From Desulfobulbaceae bacterium UBA2775 (GTDB taxonomy: Bacteria; Desulfobacterota; Desulfobulbia; Desulfobulbales; Desulfocapsaceae), in contig DEIL01000293.1 of NCBI GenBank assembly GCA_002352445.1, forward strand, positions 1-5,562: 5,562 nucleotides of DNA. Reading direction: 5' to 3'. Positions within the stretch are counted from its first letter, which is position 1. Every line of letters begins with the position of its first letter. Below are positions 1 through 5,562 of this stretch, piece after piece. The notes below the pieces were generated by a model. That model searched no databases, was not told the origin of the DNA, and saw only the letters and a program-made list of their open reading frames with translations. The translations under genes were made by a program, and so were the position numbers.

Positions 1-1775
1 GTTAAAACTTTTTTACGGCCTGTTGTAATCAGGTCGGCGTTCTGAACAATAAGGTACTTGCCATTTACATAGAAACGCTCAATCCGCCATCCTTTTTCAA
101 AAGCAGCTTTTTCGGTGATCCCCTGATACGCCATAAATAATGGAATCGAGACGGCGATTAAAAAAAGGCAGACAATAGATAAACCACGTTTGTCTCTCAC
201 CACTCCAGAGAATCCTAAAATCCTGAAGGTAAGTGTGGCGGCCAGAACAATACCAACAAAATTGGTCAGAAAAAGCAGAAACGCATGGCTGAAAAAATAC
301 AGATCTAAACGGCCGATACCTATCCCGGCAGTTGCAAGTGGGGGAACAAGAGCTACGGCAATAGCTACTCCGGCAAGGCTTTGAAGAATCTCTTTATACG
401 ATTTTGTATATGCTCCCGCTATCCCGGCGACAATTGCCACAATAAGGTCAAGAACCGTCGGGTTGAGTCGTCCCTGCATCTCGTTCGTCAGGGGTTGGTA
501 GGGTGACAACAGTGTCATAACAGCTGCGGTAGTTAAGGCTAAAAACACTCCTGTAAAGATTTTCCACAAGGATTGTTTAAGCATGTTTCTGTCCATGCGG
601 AGAATTCCCATGGCCAGAGCAATAATCGGTGCCATAAGGGGAGCCAGCAGCATTGCACCTATTATGACTGAAGAACTGTTCATGGCAAGACCGACAGTGG
701 CCAGCATAGTACTCAAAACCATCAGTACCAGGTAAATAGTGTTCGGCTGGGCATCCTCTCTCAGAGCTATGAACAGATCTTTGAAGCGATCCTCAGAGGC
801 GTAGGTAAAAAACGGAATTCGTTTATTTTTTGCTTTGGGGAGTTCTTTGCCAAGAGGAAGGGATTTCGTTATATGTTTCTCACTGCCAGGTGCGCTGCGC
901 TTGTTTTCCAGGACCAGGTTTTTACCATGATTAATTTTAATTGCGTTAGGTATGACGCGGCAGTCAACCGGTGTTTTGCCTCCTTCTTCACCATCGACAT
1001 AGACGTTGAGACCATACTCTGATTCCAGATTAATGTGGGGGCTTTTAATAAAACCGATTGAGTCAGGAACAGTGGACGATATCTTCCCTGTTAATATGCG
1101 ATACATGAGACGAAAATAGCTGACAATCGATATGGGGGCGACGACAACCATTGAGAGTAAACCGTCAGTAAACGAGCTATCATGAGCTATCAGGCGAGAT
1201 GCAAAACTGTGCTCGGGATTGGCAAATAAAAGACAACCGCAGGCAGCCGTTGAAAGCTCTGCGTTGTTTTTTCCAGATGTCCTGATAGTAAACGGGAGAA
1301 GATGCATAGAAAATAACTGCTTTAGGCCATTGATAAGCAGTTTTATTTTACTCGTTTTTTCGGGATTATCTACCAGTGGAATAAGACCTACACTTGCTTT
1401 AAAAAGCAATATCTGGTTGTTGCACAGTACTATATCAAGGTTTCTGGGATCATTGCGCAAGGCGAGAGAGACTGCTTCTGTAAAATCTTTAGGTAAACCA
1501 TAGCTGCCGATGAGGGATGTTTGAGACGGCAGAGGAATAAAGCCAAGGCTAAATTGATACTCCATTGCCCACTGCATGACTTTTTTAATGACAGTGATCG
1601 GACCACAGACAACAACATGTCGGCAATTCTGCAGATACTCCTTCTCTGAGTCAAGAATAACACTGATTGGTACCGGTGTTATATCGACACCATGGGAGTT
1701 CTCTGCAATTTTTGCAGCAAACTCCTGCCCTTCTTCAGAGTAGATAAAGAGTGCAGATGATACATGGTTTGTCAT
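1..1775 (-). CDS. DUF389 (TIGR00341-like) membrane protein with N-terminal DAGK-like domain, 3' end cut by window
   Basis: The frame is open for 591 codons from ATG at 1775 to the window edge, so the C-terminus is missing. GGGA lies 6 nt before the ATG. Residues 1-285 follow the diacylglycerol/sphingosine kinase fold: a beta-strand ending VVVCG (54-58), LGFIPL (77-82) where kinases have the nucleotide-binding GTGND loop, GLPKDFTEAV (93-102), ASVG (127-130), FTDGLLSMVVV (202-212), and VDGEEGGKTPV (260-270) typical of the C-terminal beta domain. The GGDGT phosphate-binding motif is replaced by CGPIT (57-61) and GTGND by PSQTS, so catalysis looks lost. Residues 286-340 are a charged linker. From about 345 there are some seven hydrophobic segments with the DUF389 hallmark SSSVIIGAMLLAPLMAPI (367-384), then ALVPPLATAG (475-484). 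Residues 550-591 start a polar tail. The gene probably encodes an inner-membrane protein. DUF389 has no assigned biochemical function that I know of, and I infer none. Confidence 0.85.
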   Translation of the reverse strand, partial: MTNHVSSALFIYSEEGQEFAAKIAENSHGVDITPVPISVILDSEKEYLQNCRHVVVCGPITVIKKVMQWAMEYQFSLGFIPLPSQTSLIGSYGLPKDFTEAVSLALRNDPRNLDIVLCNNQILLFKASVGLIPLVDNPEKTSKIKLLINGLKQLFSMHLLPFTIRTSGKNNAELSTAACGCLLFANPEHSFASRLIAHDSSFTDGLLSMVVVAPISIVSYFRLMYRILTGKISSTVPDSIGFIKSPHINLESEYGLNVYVDGEEGGKTPVDCRVIPNAIKINHGKNLVLENKRSAPGSEKHITKSLPLGKELPKAKNKRIPFFTYASEDRFKDLFIALREDAQPNTIYLVLMVLSTMLATVGLAMNSSSVIIGAMLLAPLMAPIIALAMGILRMDRNMLKQSLWKIFTGVFLALTTAAVMTLLSPYQPLTNEMQGRLNPTVLDLIVAIVAGIAGAYTKSYKEILQSLAGVAIAVALVPPLATAGIGIGRLDLYFFSHAFLLFLTNFVGIVLAATLTFRILGFSGVVRDKRGLSIVCLFLIAVSIPLFMAYQGITEKAAFEKGWRIERFYVNGKYLIVQNADLITTGRKKVL

Positions 1776-1840
1776 AATTATTCCCTACCTGTTTCGGTTA
1801 CTCCTTTGACACTTGTGAACTCATTATTCAGCACTCTGGA

Positions 1841-2121
1841 CTAAGCTTTCTTTTTCATTTCGTAGTGCGTTGCTGTTTCACCATAAACCTCAAAGTCGGC
1901 TCTCTCGTATAAACGACGAGCATCGATGTTAATCCGAAACACTCCCAATGTAGCTTCTTGCTGTTTGGCAGAGCTGTCCTGAATGAAGGATTCTAAGAGG
2001 GAACTACCGATCCCTTTCCTTTGGTACTCGGGGAGAACGCATATCATCCGACGGACTTGTACAAATCGTAAAGCGGGTCGCGGTCATTGAGTGTTGCTGG
2101 TCGTATCTCAAATCCTATCAT
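1841..2121 (-). pseudogene. GNAT-family N-acetyltransferase, internal out-of-frame deletion
   Basis: Two parts of a GNAT acetyltransferase remain. From ATG at 2121 the frame reads MIGFEIRPATLNDRDPLYDL, the usual GNAT first strand and helix, and stops at TGA 2046-2044. In another frame, about 2064-1841 encodes RFVQVRRMICVLPEYQRKGIG, then LLESFIQ, then ARRLYERADFEVYGETATHY and a stop. This is the beta4 strand, the acetyl-CoA pyrophosphate-binding loop (motif A, QRKGIG) and the C-terminal strands. An intact relative has roughly 150 residues; about 60 from the centre (beta2 to early beta4) are absent, and the join shifts the frame. Both frames look GNAT-like across about 2050-2064, so the join cannot be placed exactly. 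A 68-residue product from the internal ATG at 2047 would hold the CoA loop but lack the N-terminal half and probably be inactive. The substrate cannot be inferred. The stop is 65 bp before the DUF389 gene on the same strand. Confidence 0.75.
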
Positions 2122-2201
2122 TTTATGAATCCAGTAAATAAGGATGTAGTTTCCTGATATCTATCCAAATAGTATTGAGTTGACAACAAGAATCTACTTT
2201 A

Positions 2202-2224
2202 TTGTCTGGTCTTTGATCAGACAA
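2202..2224. repeat. Short perfect dyad, 7-bp arms
   Basis: TTGTCTG (2202-2208) is the exact reverse complement of CAGACAA (2218-2224), separated by a 9-nt loop. No T-run follows on either strand, so it is not a convincing terminator. It could be an operator or an eroded insertion-sequence end, or chance in a 500-bp non-coding stretch. Confidence 0.35.
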
Positions 2225-2264
2225 CTGTCCACTATTCATTATTTACTTGGCAACCTTAACCATA

Positions 2265-2607
2265 TTAGAAGAACCACATATTAACCTTCGTACTGTATCC
2301 CTTCAATTCTACATGGTCCTGCCGAAACTGTTCAATTTCGTTGTAGATTCGTATCTTCTTACCGTGTATTTTTCAGGTTGGCTATGGGCATTTTACAGTA
2401 ATTGGCCAATTTTGTAGAGTCAGGGCCGTGGAGATGACAATCCCCAAGCAGTCCGGATTGTCTAAAATGATGCAGAATATACACAAGCAGGTTTACCTGC
2501 TGAACAAAAGAAAGCCTTGATCGGAATTTACAGAGTAGTGTATGGTCAATCATTTTTTTTATGCAGAGGCAAGTCAATGAATACTCTGTTTTGTTTGCCT
2601 GGGGCAA
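2265..2607 (-). pseudogene. Decayed reading frame, possibly an IS982-type transposase relic
   Basis: On the minus strand an 82-codon frame (TTG at 2607 to TAA at 2359) reads LLVYILHHFRQSGLLGDCHL followed by GPDSTKLANYC. This resembles the stretch around the first catalytic Asp of IS982-family DDE transposases (hydrophobic helix, then D-S-T-x-L-x-V-C). Past the stop, another frame reads KKIRIYNEIEQFRQ, then KGYSTKVNMWFF, ending at TAA 2267-2265. This is faintly like the family's later G-K-S-T-x-G-W-F-F segment, but the distance from DST is about 15 residues longer than I expect. No full-length gene, clear terminal repeats or target duplication is visible. The assignment rests on short motif likeness recalled from memory. 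The alternative is a chance ORF in a non-coding region. Read it as a possible mobile-element remnant just upstream of ggt. Confidence 0.3.
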
Positions 2608-2630
2608 CTTTGTTAGATAACCAAGAACTC

Positions 2631-2636
2631 AGGAGG
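2631..2636 (+). promoter_or_regulatory. Ribosome binding site of ggt
   Basis: AGGAGG, a full consensus Shine-Dalgarno core (continuing TGAT), ends 6 nt before the ATG at 2643. It fixes that start over the out-of-frame ATGs at 2639 and 2647. Confidence 0.85.
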
Positions 2637-2642
2637 TGATGT

Positions 2643-4379
2643 ATGCATGGAAAATTCTTTCAGTTGAGTTATACGCGAGTTGCGGCAATGGTGGGTGGGG
2701 CGATGATGCTATTATCCCAGACGGCTTATTCAGCAGCGATCCTTGAAGGCCAGCGAATGCACCCGGTGCAAGGCAAGGAGGGTATGGTTGTCACCAGTCA
2801 TTTTCTTGCCACCCAGTCCGCTCAGGAAGTGTTGAAAAATGGGGGGAACGCCATCGATGCGGCTGTAACAGCGGCGTTTTCACTGGCAGCCACCCAGCCT
2901 CGATCGGGAAATATCGGTGGTGGTGGCTTTATGCTGATTTCTTCGGAGAAAAAGAATGAAGTGGTGGCCATCGATTATCGGGAAAAGGCTCCGGGCAATG
3001 CAACTGTCGATATGTTTCTCGACAAGGATGGCAATGCTGACAAAGGAGTCTCGCGGTATTCTCATCTGGCAGCAGGTGTCCCAGGGACTGTAGCCGGTCT
3101 AGCTATGGCACTTGAACAATACGGTACCATCAGTCTCAAAGAAGCGATGGCCCCGGCGATTAAGTTGGCTGAGGAGGGTTTTACCGTCACTCCACGTTTC
3201 AGTAACGGTCTCAAGAAAAAAGAGAAGATGCTCAAAAAATGGGATTCTTCAAGGAAAATTTTCTATAAGGCTGATGGCAGCTACTACGAGCCGGGTGATC
3301 TCTTCGTCCAAAAAGATCTGGCAGCAACCTTGAAGCGCATTTCCCAAAACGGTATCAAGGAATTTTATGAAGGCAAAACAGCCGAACTGCTGGTTGCTGA
3401 AATGGCAAAACATGGTGGCCTTATTACCATGGGTGATATGAAAAATTATACTCCGGGGTTCCGAACGCCGGTACACGGCAATTACCGGGGATATGATATC
3501 TACTCCATGTCTCCGCCAAGTTCAGGTGGGGCGCATGTGGTACAGATTTTAAACATCCTTGAAGGATATCCCATCTCTGACTATGGTCATAATTCAGCCC
3601 AAACCATCCACTTGATGGCAGAGGCAATGAAGCGTGTTTACGCTGATCGTTCATCCTACCTGGGTGATGAGGATTTTATCAAAGTACCATTGAAAGGGTT
3701 GACTTCAAAAAAGTATGCCGCCTCTATCCGTGAGGGAATCGATATTAAAAAGGCGACACCAAGCAGCACTATTGCCCCTGGCAAACCGTTGCCCTATGAA
3801 AGCAATGAAACGACACATTTTTCTATCGTCGATAAGTTTGGCAATGCGGTCTCCAACACTTATACCATCAACTTCAGTTATGGCTCCGGTATCGTAGTTG
3901 AGGGAGCTGGATTCCTGCTTAACAATGAAATGGATGATTTCTCCGCAAAGCCTGGTGTACCCAATGCTTACGGTTTGATCGGTGGCGAAGCTAATAAGAT
4001 CGAGCCGAACAAACGGATGCTCAGCTCCATGTCGCCGACCATTGTGAAAAATGAAGATAAAAATTTCCTGGTAACTGGTAGCCCAGGCGGGTCCCGCATA
4101 ATCACCACCACGCTGCAGGTAATTATGAATGTTGTAGATCATGGCCTTAATATCCAGAGTGCAGTAGCCGCCCCCCGCATCCACCATCAGTGGCTGCCGG
4201 ATCAATTGCGAATTGAGGAAGGTCTCAGTCCCGATACTATCAAAGGGTTGCAGGATATGGGGCACGAAGTGAAACAGAAATCTGCCATGGGAGCCATCCA
4301 GTCCATCATGATCAGTGATGGTATGATGTATGGCGGTGCCGATCCACGTAGATCGACTGGGCTTGCAGCTGGACTCTAA
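2643..4379 (+). CDS. ggt: Gamma-glutamyltransferase (glutathione hydrolase), periplasmic proenzyme
   Basis: The 578-residue product is close to the E. coli enzyme (580 aa) and can be followed along its whole length. It hydrolyses or transfers the gamma-glutamyl group of glutathione and related peptides, releasing Cys-Gly and glutamate. Residues 1 to about 31 are a signal peptide (basic start, hydrophobic AAMVGGAMMLL, cleavage near AYSA), so it acts in the periplasm. The proenzyme should cleave itself between Glu389 and Thr390 in SNETTHFS. Thr390, first residue of the small subunit, is the nucleophile (E. coli Thr391). Other expected active-site residues are present, each one lower than in E. 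coli: Arg113 (DYREKAP), Thr408 and Asn410 (TYTIN), Asp432 (MDDF), Ser461-Ser462 (SSMSPT) and Gly482-Gly483 (SPGGSR). The lid loop PGVPNAYGLIGG (437-448) is intact. No frameshift or missing residue is seen. It appears to be transcribed alone, and transposase relics may flank it. Substrate preference (glutathione or other gamma-glutamyl compounds) cannot be read from sequence. Confidence 0.97.
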   Translation: MHGKFFQLSYTRVAAMVGGAMMLLSQTAYSAAILEGQRMHPVQGKEGMVVTSHFLATQSAQEVLKNGGNAIDAAVTAAFSLAATQPRSGNIGGGGFMLISSEKKNEVVAIDYREKAPGNATVDMFLDKDGNADKGVSRYSHLAAGVPGTVAGLAMALEQYGTISLKEAMAPAIKLAEEGFTVTPRFSNGLKKKEKMLKKWDSSRKIFYKADGSYYEPGDLFVQKDLAATLKRISQNGIKEFYEGKTAELLVAEMAKHGGLITMGDMKNYTPGFRTPVHGNYRGYDIYSMSPPSSGGAHVVQILNILEGYPISDYGHNSAQTIHLMAEAMKRVYADRSSYLGDEDFIKVPLKGLTSKKYAASIREGIDIKKATPSSTIAPGKPLPYESNETTHFSIVDKFGNAVSNTYTINFSYGSGIVVEGAGFLLNNEMDDFSAKPGVPNAYGLIGGEANKIEPNKRMLSSMSPTIVKNEDKNFLVTGSPGGSRIITTTLQVIMNVVDHGLNIQSAVAAPRIHHQWLPDQLRIEEGLSPDTIKGLQDMGHEVKQKSAMGAIQSIMISDGMMYGGADPRRSTGLAAGL

Positions 4380-4447
4380 AACAGTTCACCGGGTGGTAAC
4401 ATTCGTGCAATAAGACTTTCTTTTAATTCTTTAGAATATTTTTTCAT
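4376..4447 (-). pseudogene. N-terminal relic of an IS3-type (HTH_Tnp_1-like) transposase
   Basis: From ATG at 4447 the minus strand reads MKKYSKELKESLIARMLPPG, then GELF and a stop. The opening Y-S-x-E-x-K-x-x-x-I-x-x-M-L-P-P is the characteristic start of the small helix-turn-helix transposase subunits (orfA, COG2963-like), where P-P is normally followed by N and a segment like S-V-x-E-L-A-x-E-T-G-I. Here the likeness ends at about 4388 and the frame runs into the last bases of ggt, so the rest of the transposase is gone. The frame is also open upstream to about 4510, with a second ATG at 4486, but that part does not look conserved. It overlaps the ggt stop codon on the opposite strand and is not expected to be functional. 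The 23-codon length limits certainty. Confidence 0.55.
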
Positions 4448-4464
4448 CGCTTCAACATAATCAA

Positions 4465-4482
4465 TGAGACGGAACAGTCTCA
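4465..4482. repeat. Dyad with 6-bp arms, next to the transposase relic
   Basis: TGAGAC (4465-4470) and GTCTCA (4477-4482) are exact reverse complements around a 6-nt loop. A weaker TCCC-gttt-GGGA hairpin follows at 4486-4497. Neither is followed by a T-run, so they are not terminators for ggt. Their place just outside the transposase start suggests they could belong to the end of the former insertion element. Confidence 0.35.
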
Positions 4483-4568
4483 ACATCCCGTTTGGGAAAT
4501 CTGATTGAGGTTGACATTAGATATATTTGAAACTACTTGATACACATGATGAACAACTTAACTGTGAC

Positions 4569-4574
4569 AGGAGG
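4569..4574 (+). promoter_or_regulatory. Ribosome binding site of the 17-codon ORF
   Basis: AGGAGG lies 7 nt before the ATG at 4582. This is a better match and spacing than the site of the exporter gene downstream, and it is the main reason to take the short ORF seriously. Confidence 0.55.
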
Positions 4575-4581
4575 CACTAAA

Positions 4582-4635
4582 ATGTCTCTCGAGTTCTCGG
4601 TTTTACACTGCTATACGATACAAAATAAAAAGTAA
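4582..4635 (+). CDS. Short ORF, 17 codons, upstream of the exporter gene
   Basis: ATG at 4582 to TAA at 4633-4635 encodes MSLEFSVLHCYTIQNKK, preceded by a consensus Shine-Dalgarno sequence. It ends 29 nt before the exporter start. It could be a leader peptide influencing translation of the exporter. It could also be the remaining start of a larger lost gene; many LysE/RhtB proteins begin with a similar M-S/T-L-E, so a relic of a related gene start is conceivable. No run of one amino acid, as in classical attenuation leaders, is present. Expression is unproven. Confidence 0.35.
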   Translation: MSLEFSVLHCYTIQNKK

Positions 4636-4664
4636 ATAGCTATTGCTAAAAGGATTTGAAAATA

Positions 4665-5303
4665 ATGTTTGATTATTCTCTCGCCCATTGGGCTACATTT
4701 TTTACATCTGCCGTGCTTTTAAACCTTTCTCCAGGTCCAGATATGGCTTTCATCCTTGGCCAAACTGCAAAGAGAGGTGTGCAATCAGGATTTTCAGCAA
4801 TGTTTGGTATCTGGACTGGTGCATTTATTCATGTCATTTTTGCGGCTCTGGGTTTGTCTGCTATTTTGGCCACTTCTGCTGTAGCATTTTCAGCAGTTAA
4901 GTGGATTGGTGCTGCATACCTTATTTGGCTTGGCATACAGGCGTTGCGCTCTAGAGGAACCAATATGTCTGTCAATGGCCAGGTTTCTCCAAAAGGTTTG
5001 ATGAAAATATTCAAACAAGGTGTATTGGTTGCAGTATTAAATCCTAAAGTAGCTATTTTCTTCCTGGCATTTCTTCCGCAATTTGTTGAAGCTGGGGCAG
5101 GGCCTGTTAGCGCACAGTTGTTCCTTCACGGCTCTCTTATTATTGTCGTTGCTGCTTTAGTTGAACCTCCTTTAATTCTGGTTGGTGGCAAGTTAACTGG
5201 GTATCTCAGCAACAACACGCAAGTATCACGATGGATGGACCGTGGACTTGGTGCATTATTTGTTGGGTTAGGTATTAAATTAGTCACAAGCGACCGTATA
5301 TAA
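4665..5303 (+). CDS. LysE/RhtB-family amino acid exporter
   Basis: The 212-residue product has the family's usual length (about 200-215) and six-helix layout, with hydrophobic stretches near 6-24, 42-66, 68-92, 115-138, 149-178 and 193-207. Hallmarks are LSPGPDMAFILGQ (21-33) at the end of helix 1, the following glycine-rich segment RGVQSGFSAMFGIWTG (37-52), and LNPKVAIFFLAFLPQF (125-140). Family members export amino acids or derivatives (lysine, threonine, homoserine, leucine and others) through the inner membrane by proton exchange; the substrate here cannot be named. I chose ATG at 4665, which has AAGGA 10 nt upstream. An in-frame TTG at 4656 would add three residues but sits 1 nt from that site, too close. 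The exporter is 285 bp after ggt on the same strand, with other sequence between, so co-transcription is uncertain. No adjacent LysR- or Lrp-type regulator is in the window. Confidence 0.92.
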   Translation: MFDYSLAHWATFFTSAVLLNLSPGPDMAFILGQTAKRGVQSGFSAMFGIWTGAFIHVIFAALGLSAILATSAVAFSAVKWIGAAYLIWLGIQALRSRGTNMSVNGQVSPKGLMKIFKQGVLVAVLNPKVAIFFLAFLPQFVEAGAGPVSAQLFLHGSLIIVVAALVEPPLILVGGKLTGYLSNNTQVSRWMDRGLGALFVGLGIKLVTSDRI

Positions 5304-5362
5304 AAGATTTTCGTATTACAATGATGATGGCGTCGTAAAAAAGTCCGATCTCCTTCGTTGCA

Positions 5363-5385
5363 CCCCAAGGGCATTTCCTTCGGGG
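5363..5385. repeat. Hairpin 1 of the right-hand element
   Basis: CCCCAAGG (5363-5370) pairs with CCTTcGGGG (5377-5385), leaving a single bulged C and a 6-nt loop. Confidence 0.55.
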
Positions 5386-5390
5386 CATAG

Positions 5391-5442
5391 TTTTTCTCAG
5401 AACCTCAACATACCAAATGTATTGTTGAGGGCCTGAGAAAAA
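5391..5442. repeat. Hairpin 2, large near-perfect palindrome
   Basis: TTTTTCTCAG (5391-5400) is the exact complement of CTGAGAAAAA (5433-5442). Inside it, after a 2x2 internal loop, CCTCAACA (5403-5410) pairs exactly with TGTTGAGG (5423-5430), and TAC/GTA can extend the stem with one bulged T. This gives 18 exact pairs plus about 3 more over 52 nt. The 3' arm ends in A residues on both strands, so this is not an intrinsic terminator; a structured repeat core or protein site is more likely. Confidence 0.75.
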
Positions 5443-5492
5443 CACTAGGCCCCGGATTCTACGCTTATCTGTATATCGAGCTTTTTGACTTA

Positions 5493-5520
5493 GTCATCTG
5501 GAGCTTCGGATGACCTTTTT
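5493..5520 (+). terminator. Possible rho-independent terminator at the right of the element
   Basis: GTCATC (5493-5498) pairs with GATGAC (5509-5514) around a 10-nt loop and is followed by CTTTTT. The stem is short and AT-rich and the T-run is only five, so it would be weak. It overlaps the right terminal repeat and the TGACTtAGTCA palindrome (5486-5496), and could simply be part of the element. If active it would end transcription from the exporter. Confidence 0.35.
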
Positions 5521-5562
5521 ACGAGTCTATCATTTTTTACATACACGTAAAAATCCCACAGC

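Larger units (their letters stand above)
2122..2642. other. Gene-poor interval between GNAT relic and ggt
   Basis: No intact gene is seen on either strand. It contains the 7-bp dyad at 2202-2224, the decayed minus-strand frame at 2265-2607, a small TTGCC-tgg-GGCAA hairpin at 2595-2607, and the ggt ribosome binding site at its right end. I looked for a sigma70-type promoter for ggt and found no pair of hexamers good enough to report; the transcription start is unknown. Confidence 0.6.
5324..5533. mobile_element. MITE-like structured intergenic element with terminal inverted repeats
   Basis: The left end (5324-5345) and the reverse complement of the right end (5512-5533) match at 18 of 22 positions without gaps, sharing TCGTAAAAA. 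The roughly 210 bp between hold three hairpins and no coding frame. This size and build (terminal repeats, dense internal dyads, no transposase) fits a miniature inverted-repeat element or a dispersed structured repeat. It begins 20 bp after the exporter stop. No clear target-site duplication is seen; AT occurs on both flanks, and TTACA occurs at 5316-5320 and 5537-5541, which may be chance. Copy number elsewhere is unknown, and that would decide the assignment. Confidence 0.5.

Noticed and set aside
1219..1503. 94-codon plus-strand ORF opposite the DUF389 gene
   Set aside because: The minus strand is open for 591 codons with clear domain motifs here; the plus frame is a shadow.
1430..1663. 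77-codon minus-strand ORF in another frame of the DUF389 gene
   Set aside because: It overlaps the DAGK-like coding region in a second frame and has no family likeness.
3705..4265. 186-codon open frame antisense to ggt
   Set aside because: It lies wholly inside the strongly supported ggt coding region, has no ribosome site or recognisable domain, and is explained by codon bias of the sense strand.
4465..4497. Hairpins after ggt considered as its terminator
   Set aside because: The stems are 6 and 4 bp and no T-run follows either.
4511..4539. Possible promoter with a perfect TTGACA at 4511-4516
   Set aside because: At 17-nt spacing the -10 position reads TACTTG, and no good hexamer is found at 16-18 nt, so the -35 match alone is not enough.
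5126..5374. 82-codon minus-strand ORF across the end of the exporter gene and the right-hand element
   Set aside because: It is antisense to the exporter and continues into hairpin-rich non-coding DNA, with no protein-like motifs.
1..5562. CRISPR arrays, tRNA, rRNA, toxin-antitoxin or defence genes
   Set aside because: No spaced direct repeats, no tRNA cloverleaf or rRNA-like segments, and no nuclease, helicase or toxin motifs were seen.

Overview
The window looks like a chromosomal accessory stretch of a Gram-negative, proteobacteria-like organism. A secreted, E. coli-type gamma-glutamyltransferase and a RhtB/LysE-type exporter fit this. A deltaproteobacterium (Desulfobacterota) is my guess from overall flavour only; no rRNA or marker gene is present to prove it.

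Layout. (1) Positions 1-1775, minus strand: a large membrane protein cut by the left window edge. Its N-terminal half resembles a diacylglycerol/sphingosine-kinase (DAGK) fold but lacks the kinase signature. Its C-terminal half is a DUF389 (TIGR00341-type) multi-pass membrane domain. (2) 1841-2121, minus: a broken GNAT acetyltransferase whose N- and C-terminal parts remain in different frames, with the middle missing. (3) About 2122-2642: no intact gene. It holds a small dyad and a decayed minus-strand reading frame with weak resemblance to an IS982-type transposase. (4) 2643-4379, plus: an intact periplasmic gamma-glutamyltransferase (ggt) with a strong Shine-Dalgarno site and all catalytic residues. 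(5) 4376-4447, minus: the first 20 or so codons of an IS3/HTH-type transposase, cut off at the ggt stop codon. (6) 4582-4635, plus: a 17-codon ORF with a consensus ribosome binding site. (7) 4665-5303, plus: a LysE/RhtB-family exporter. (8) 5324-5533: a compact non-coding element with imperfect terminal inverted repeats and three internal hairpins, resembling a MITE or structured intergenic repeat, starting about 20 bp after the exporter stop.

How the parts relate. ggt would cleave gamma-glutamyl compounds such as glutathione in the periplasm, releasing glutamate and Cys-Gly. The exporter would move an amino acid or similar small metabolite out of the cell. The two are on the same strand but 285 bp apart, with a transposase relic between them, so a functional link is only a possibility. 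The main theme is genome decay and mobile-element traffic: ggt lies between two probable transposase relics, next to a broken acetyltransferase, with a MITE-like element downstream. I found no CRISPR array, tRNA, rRNA or defence system. The least ordinary items are the kinase-dead DAGK-DUF389 fusion and the structured element at the right end.
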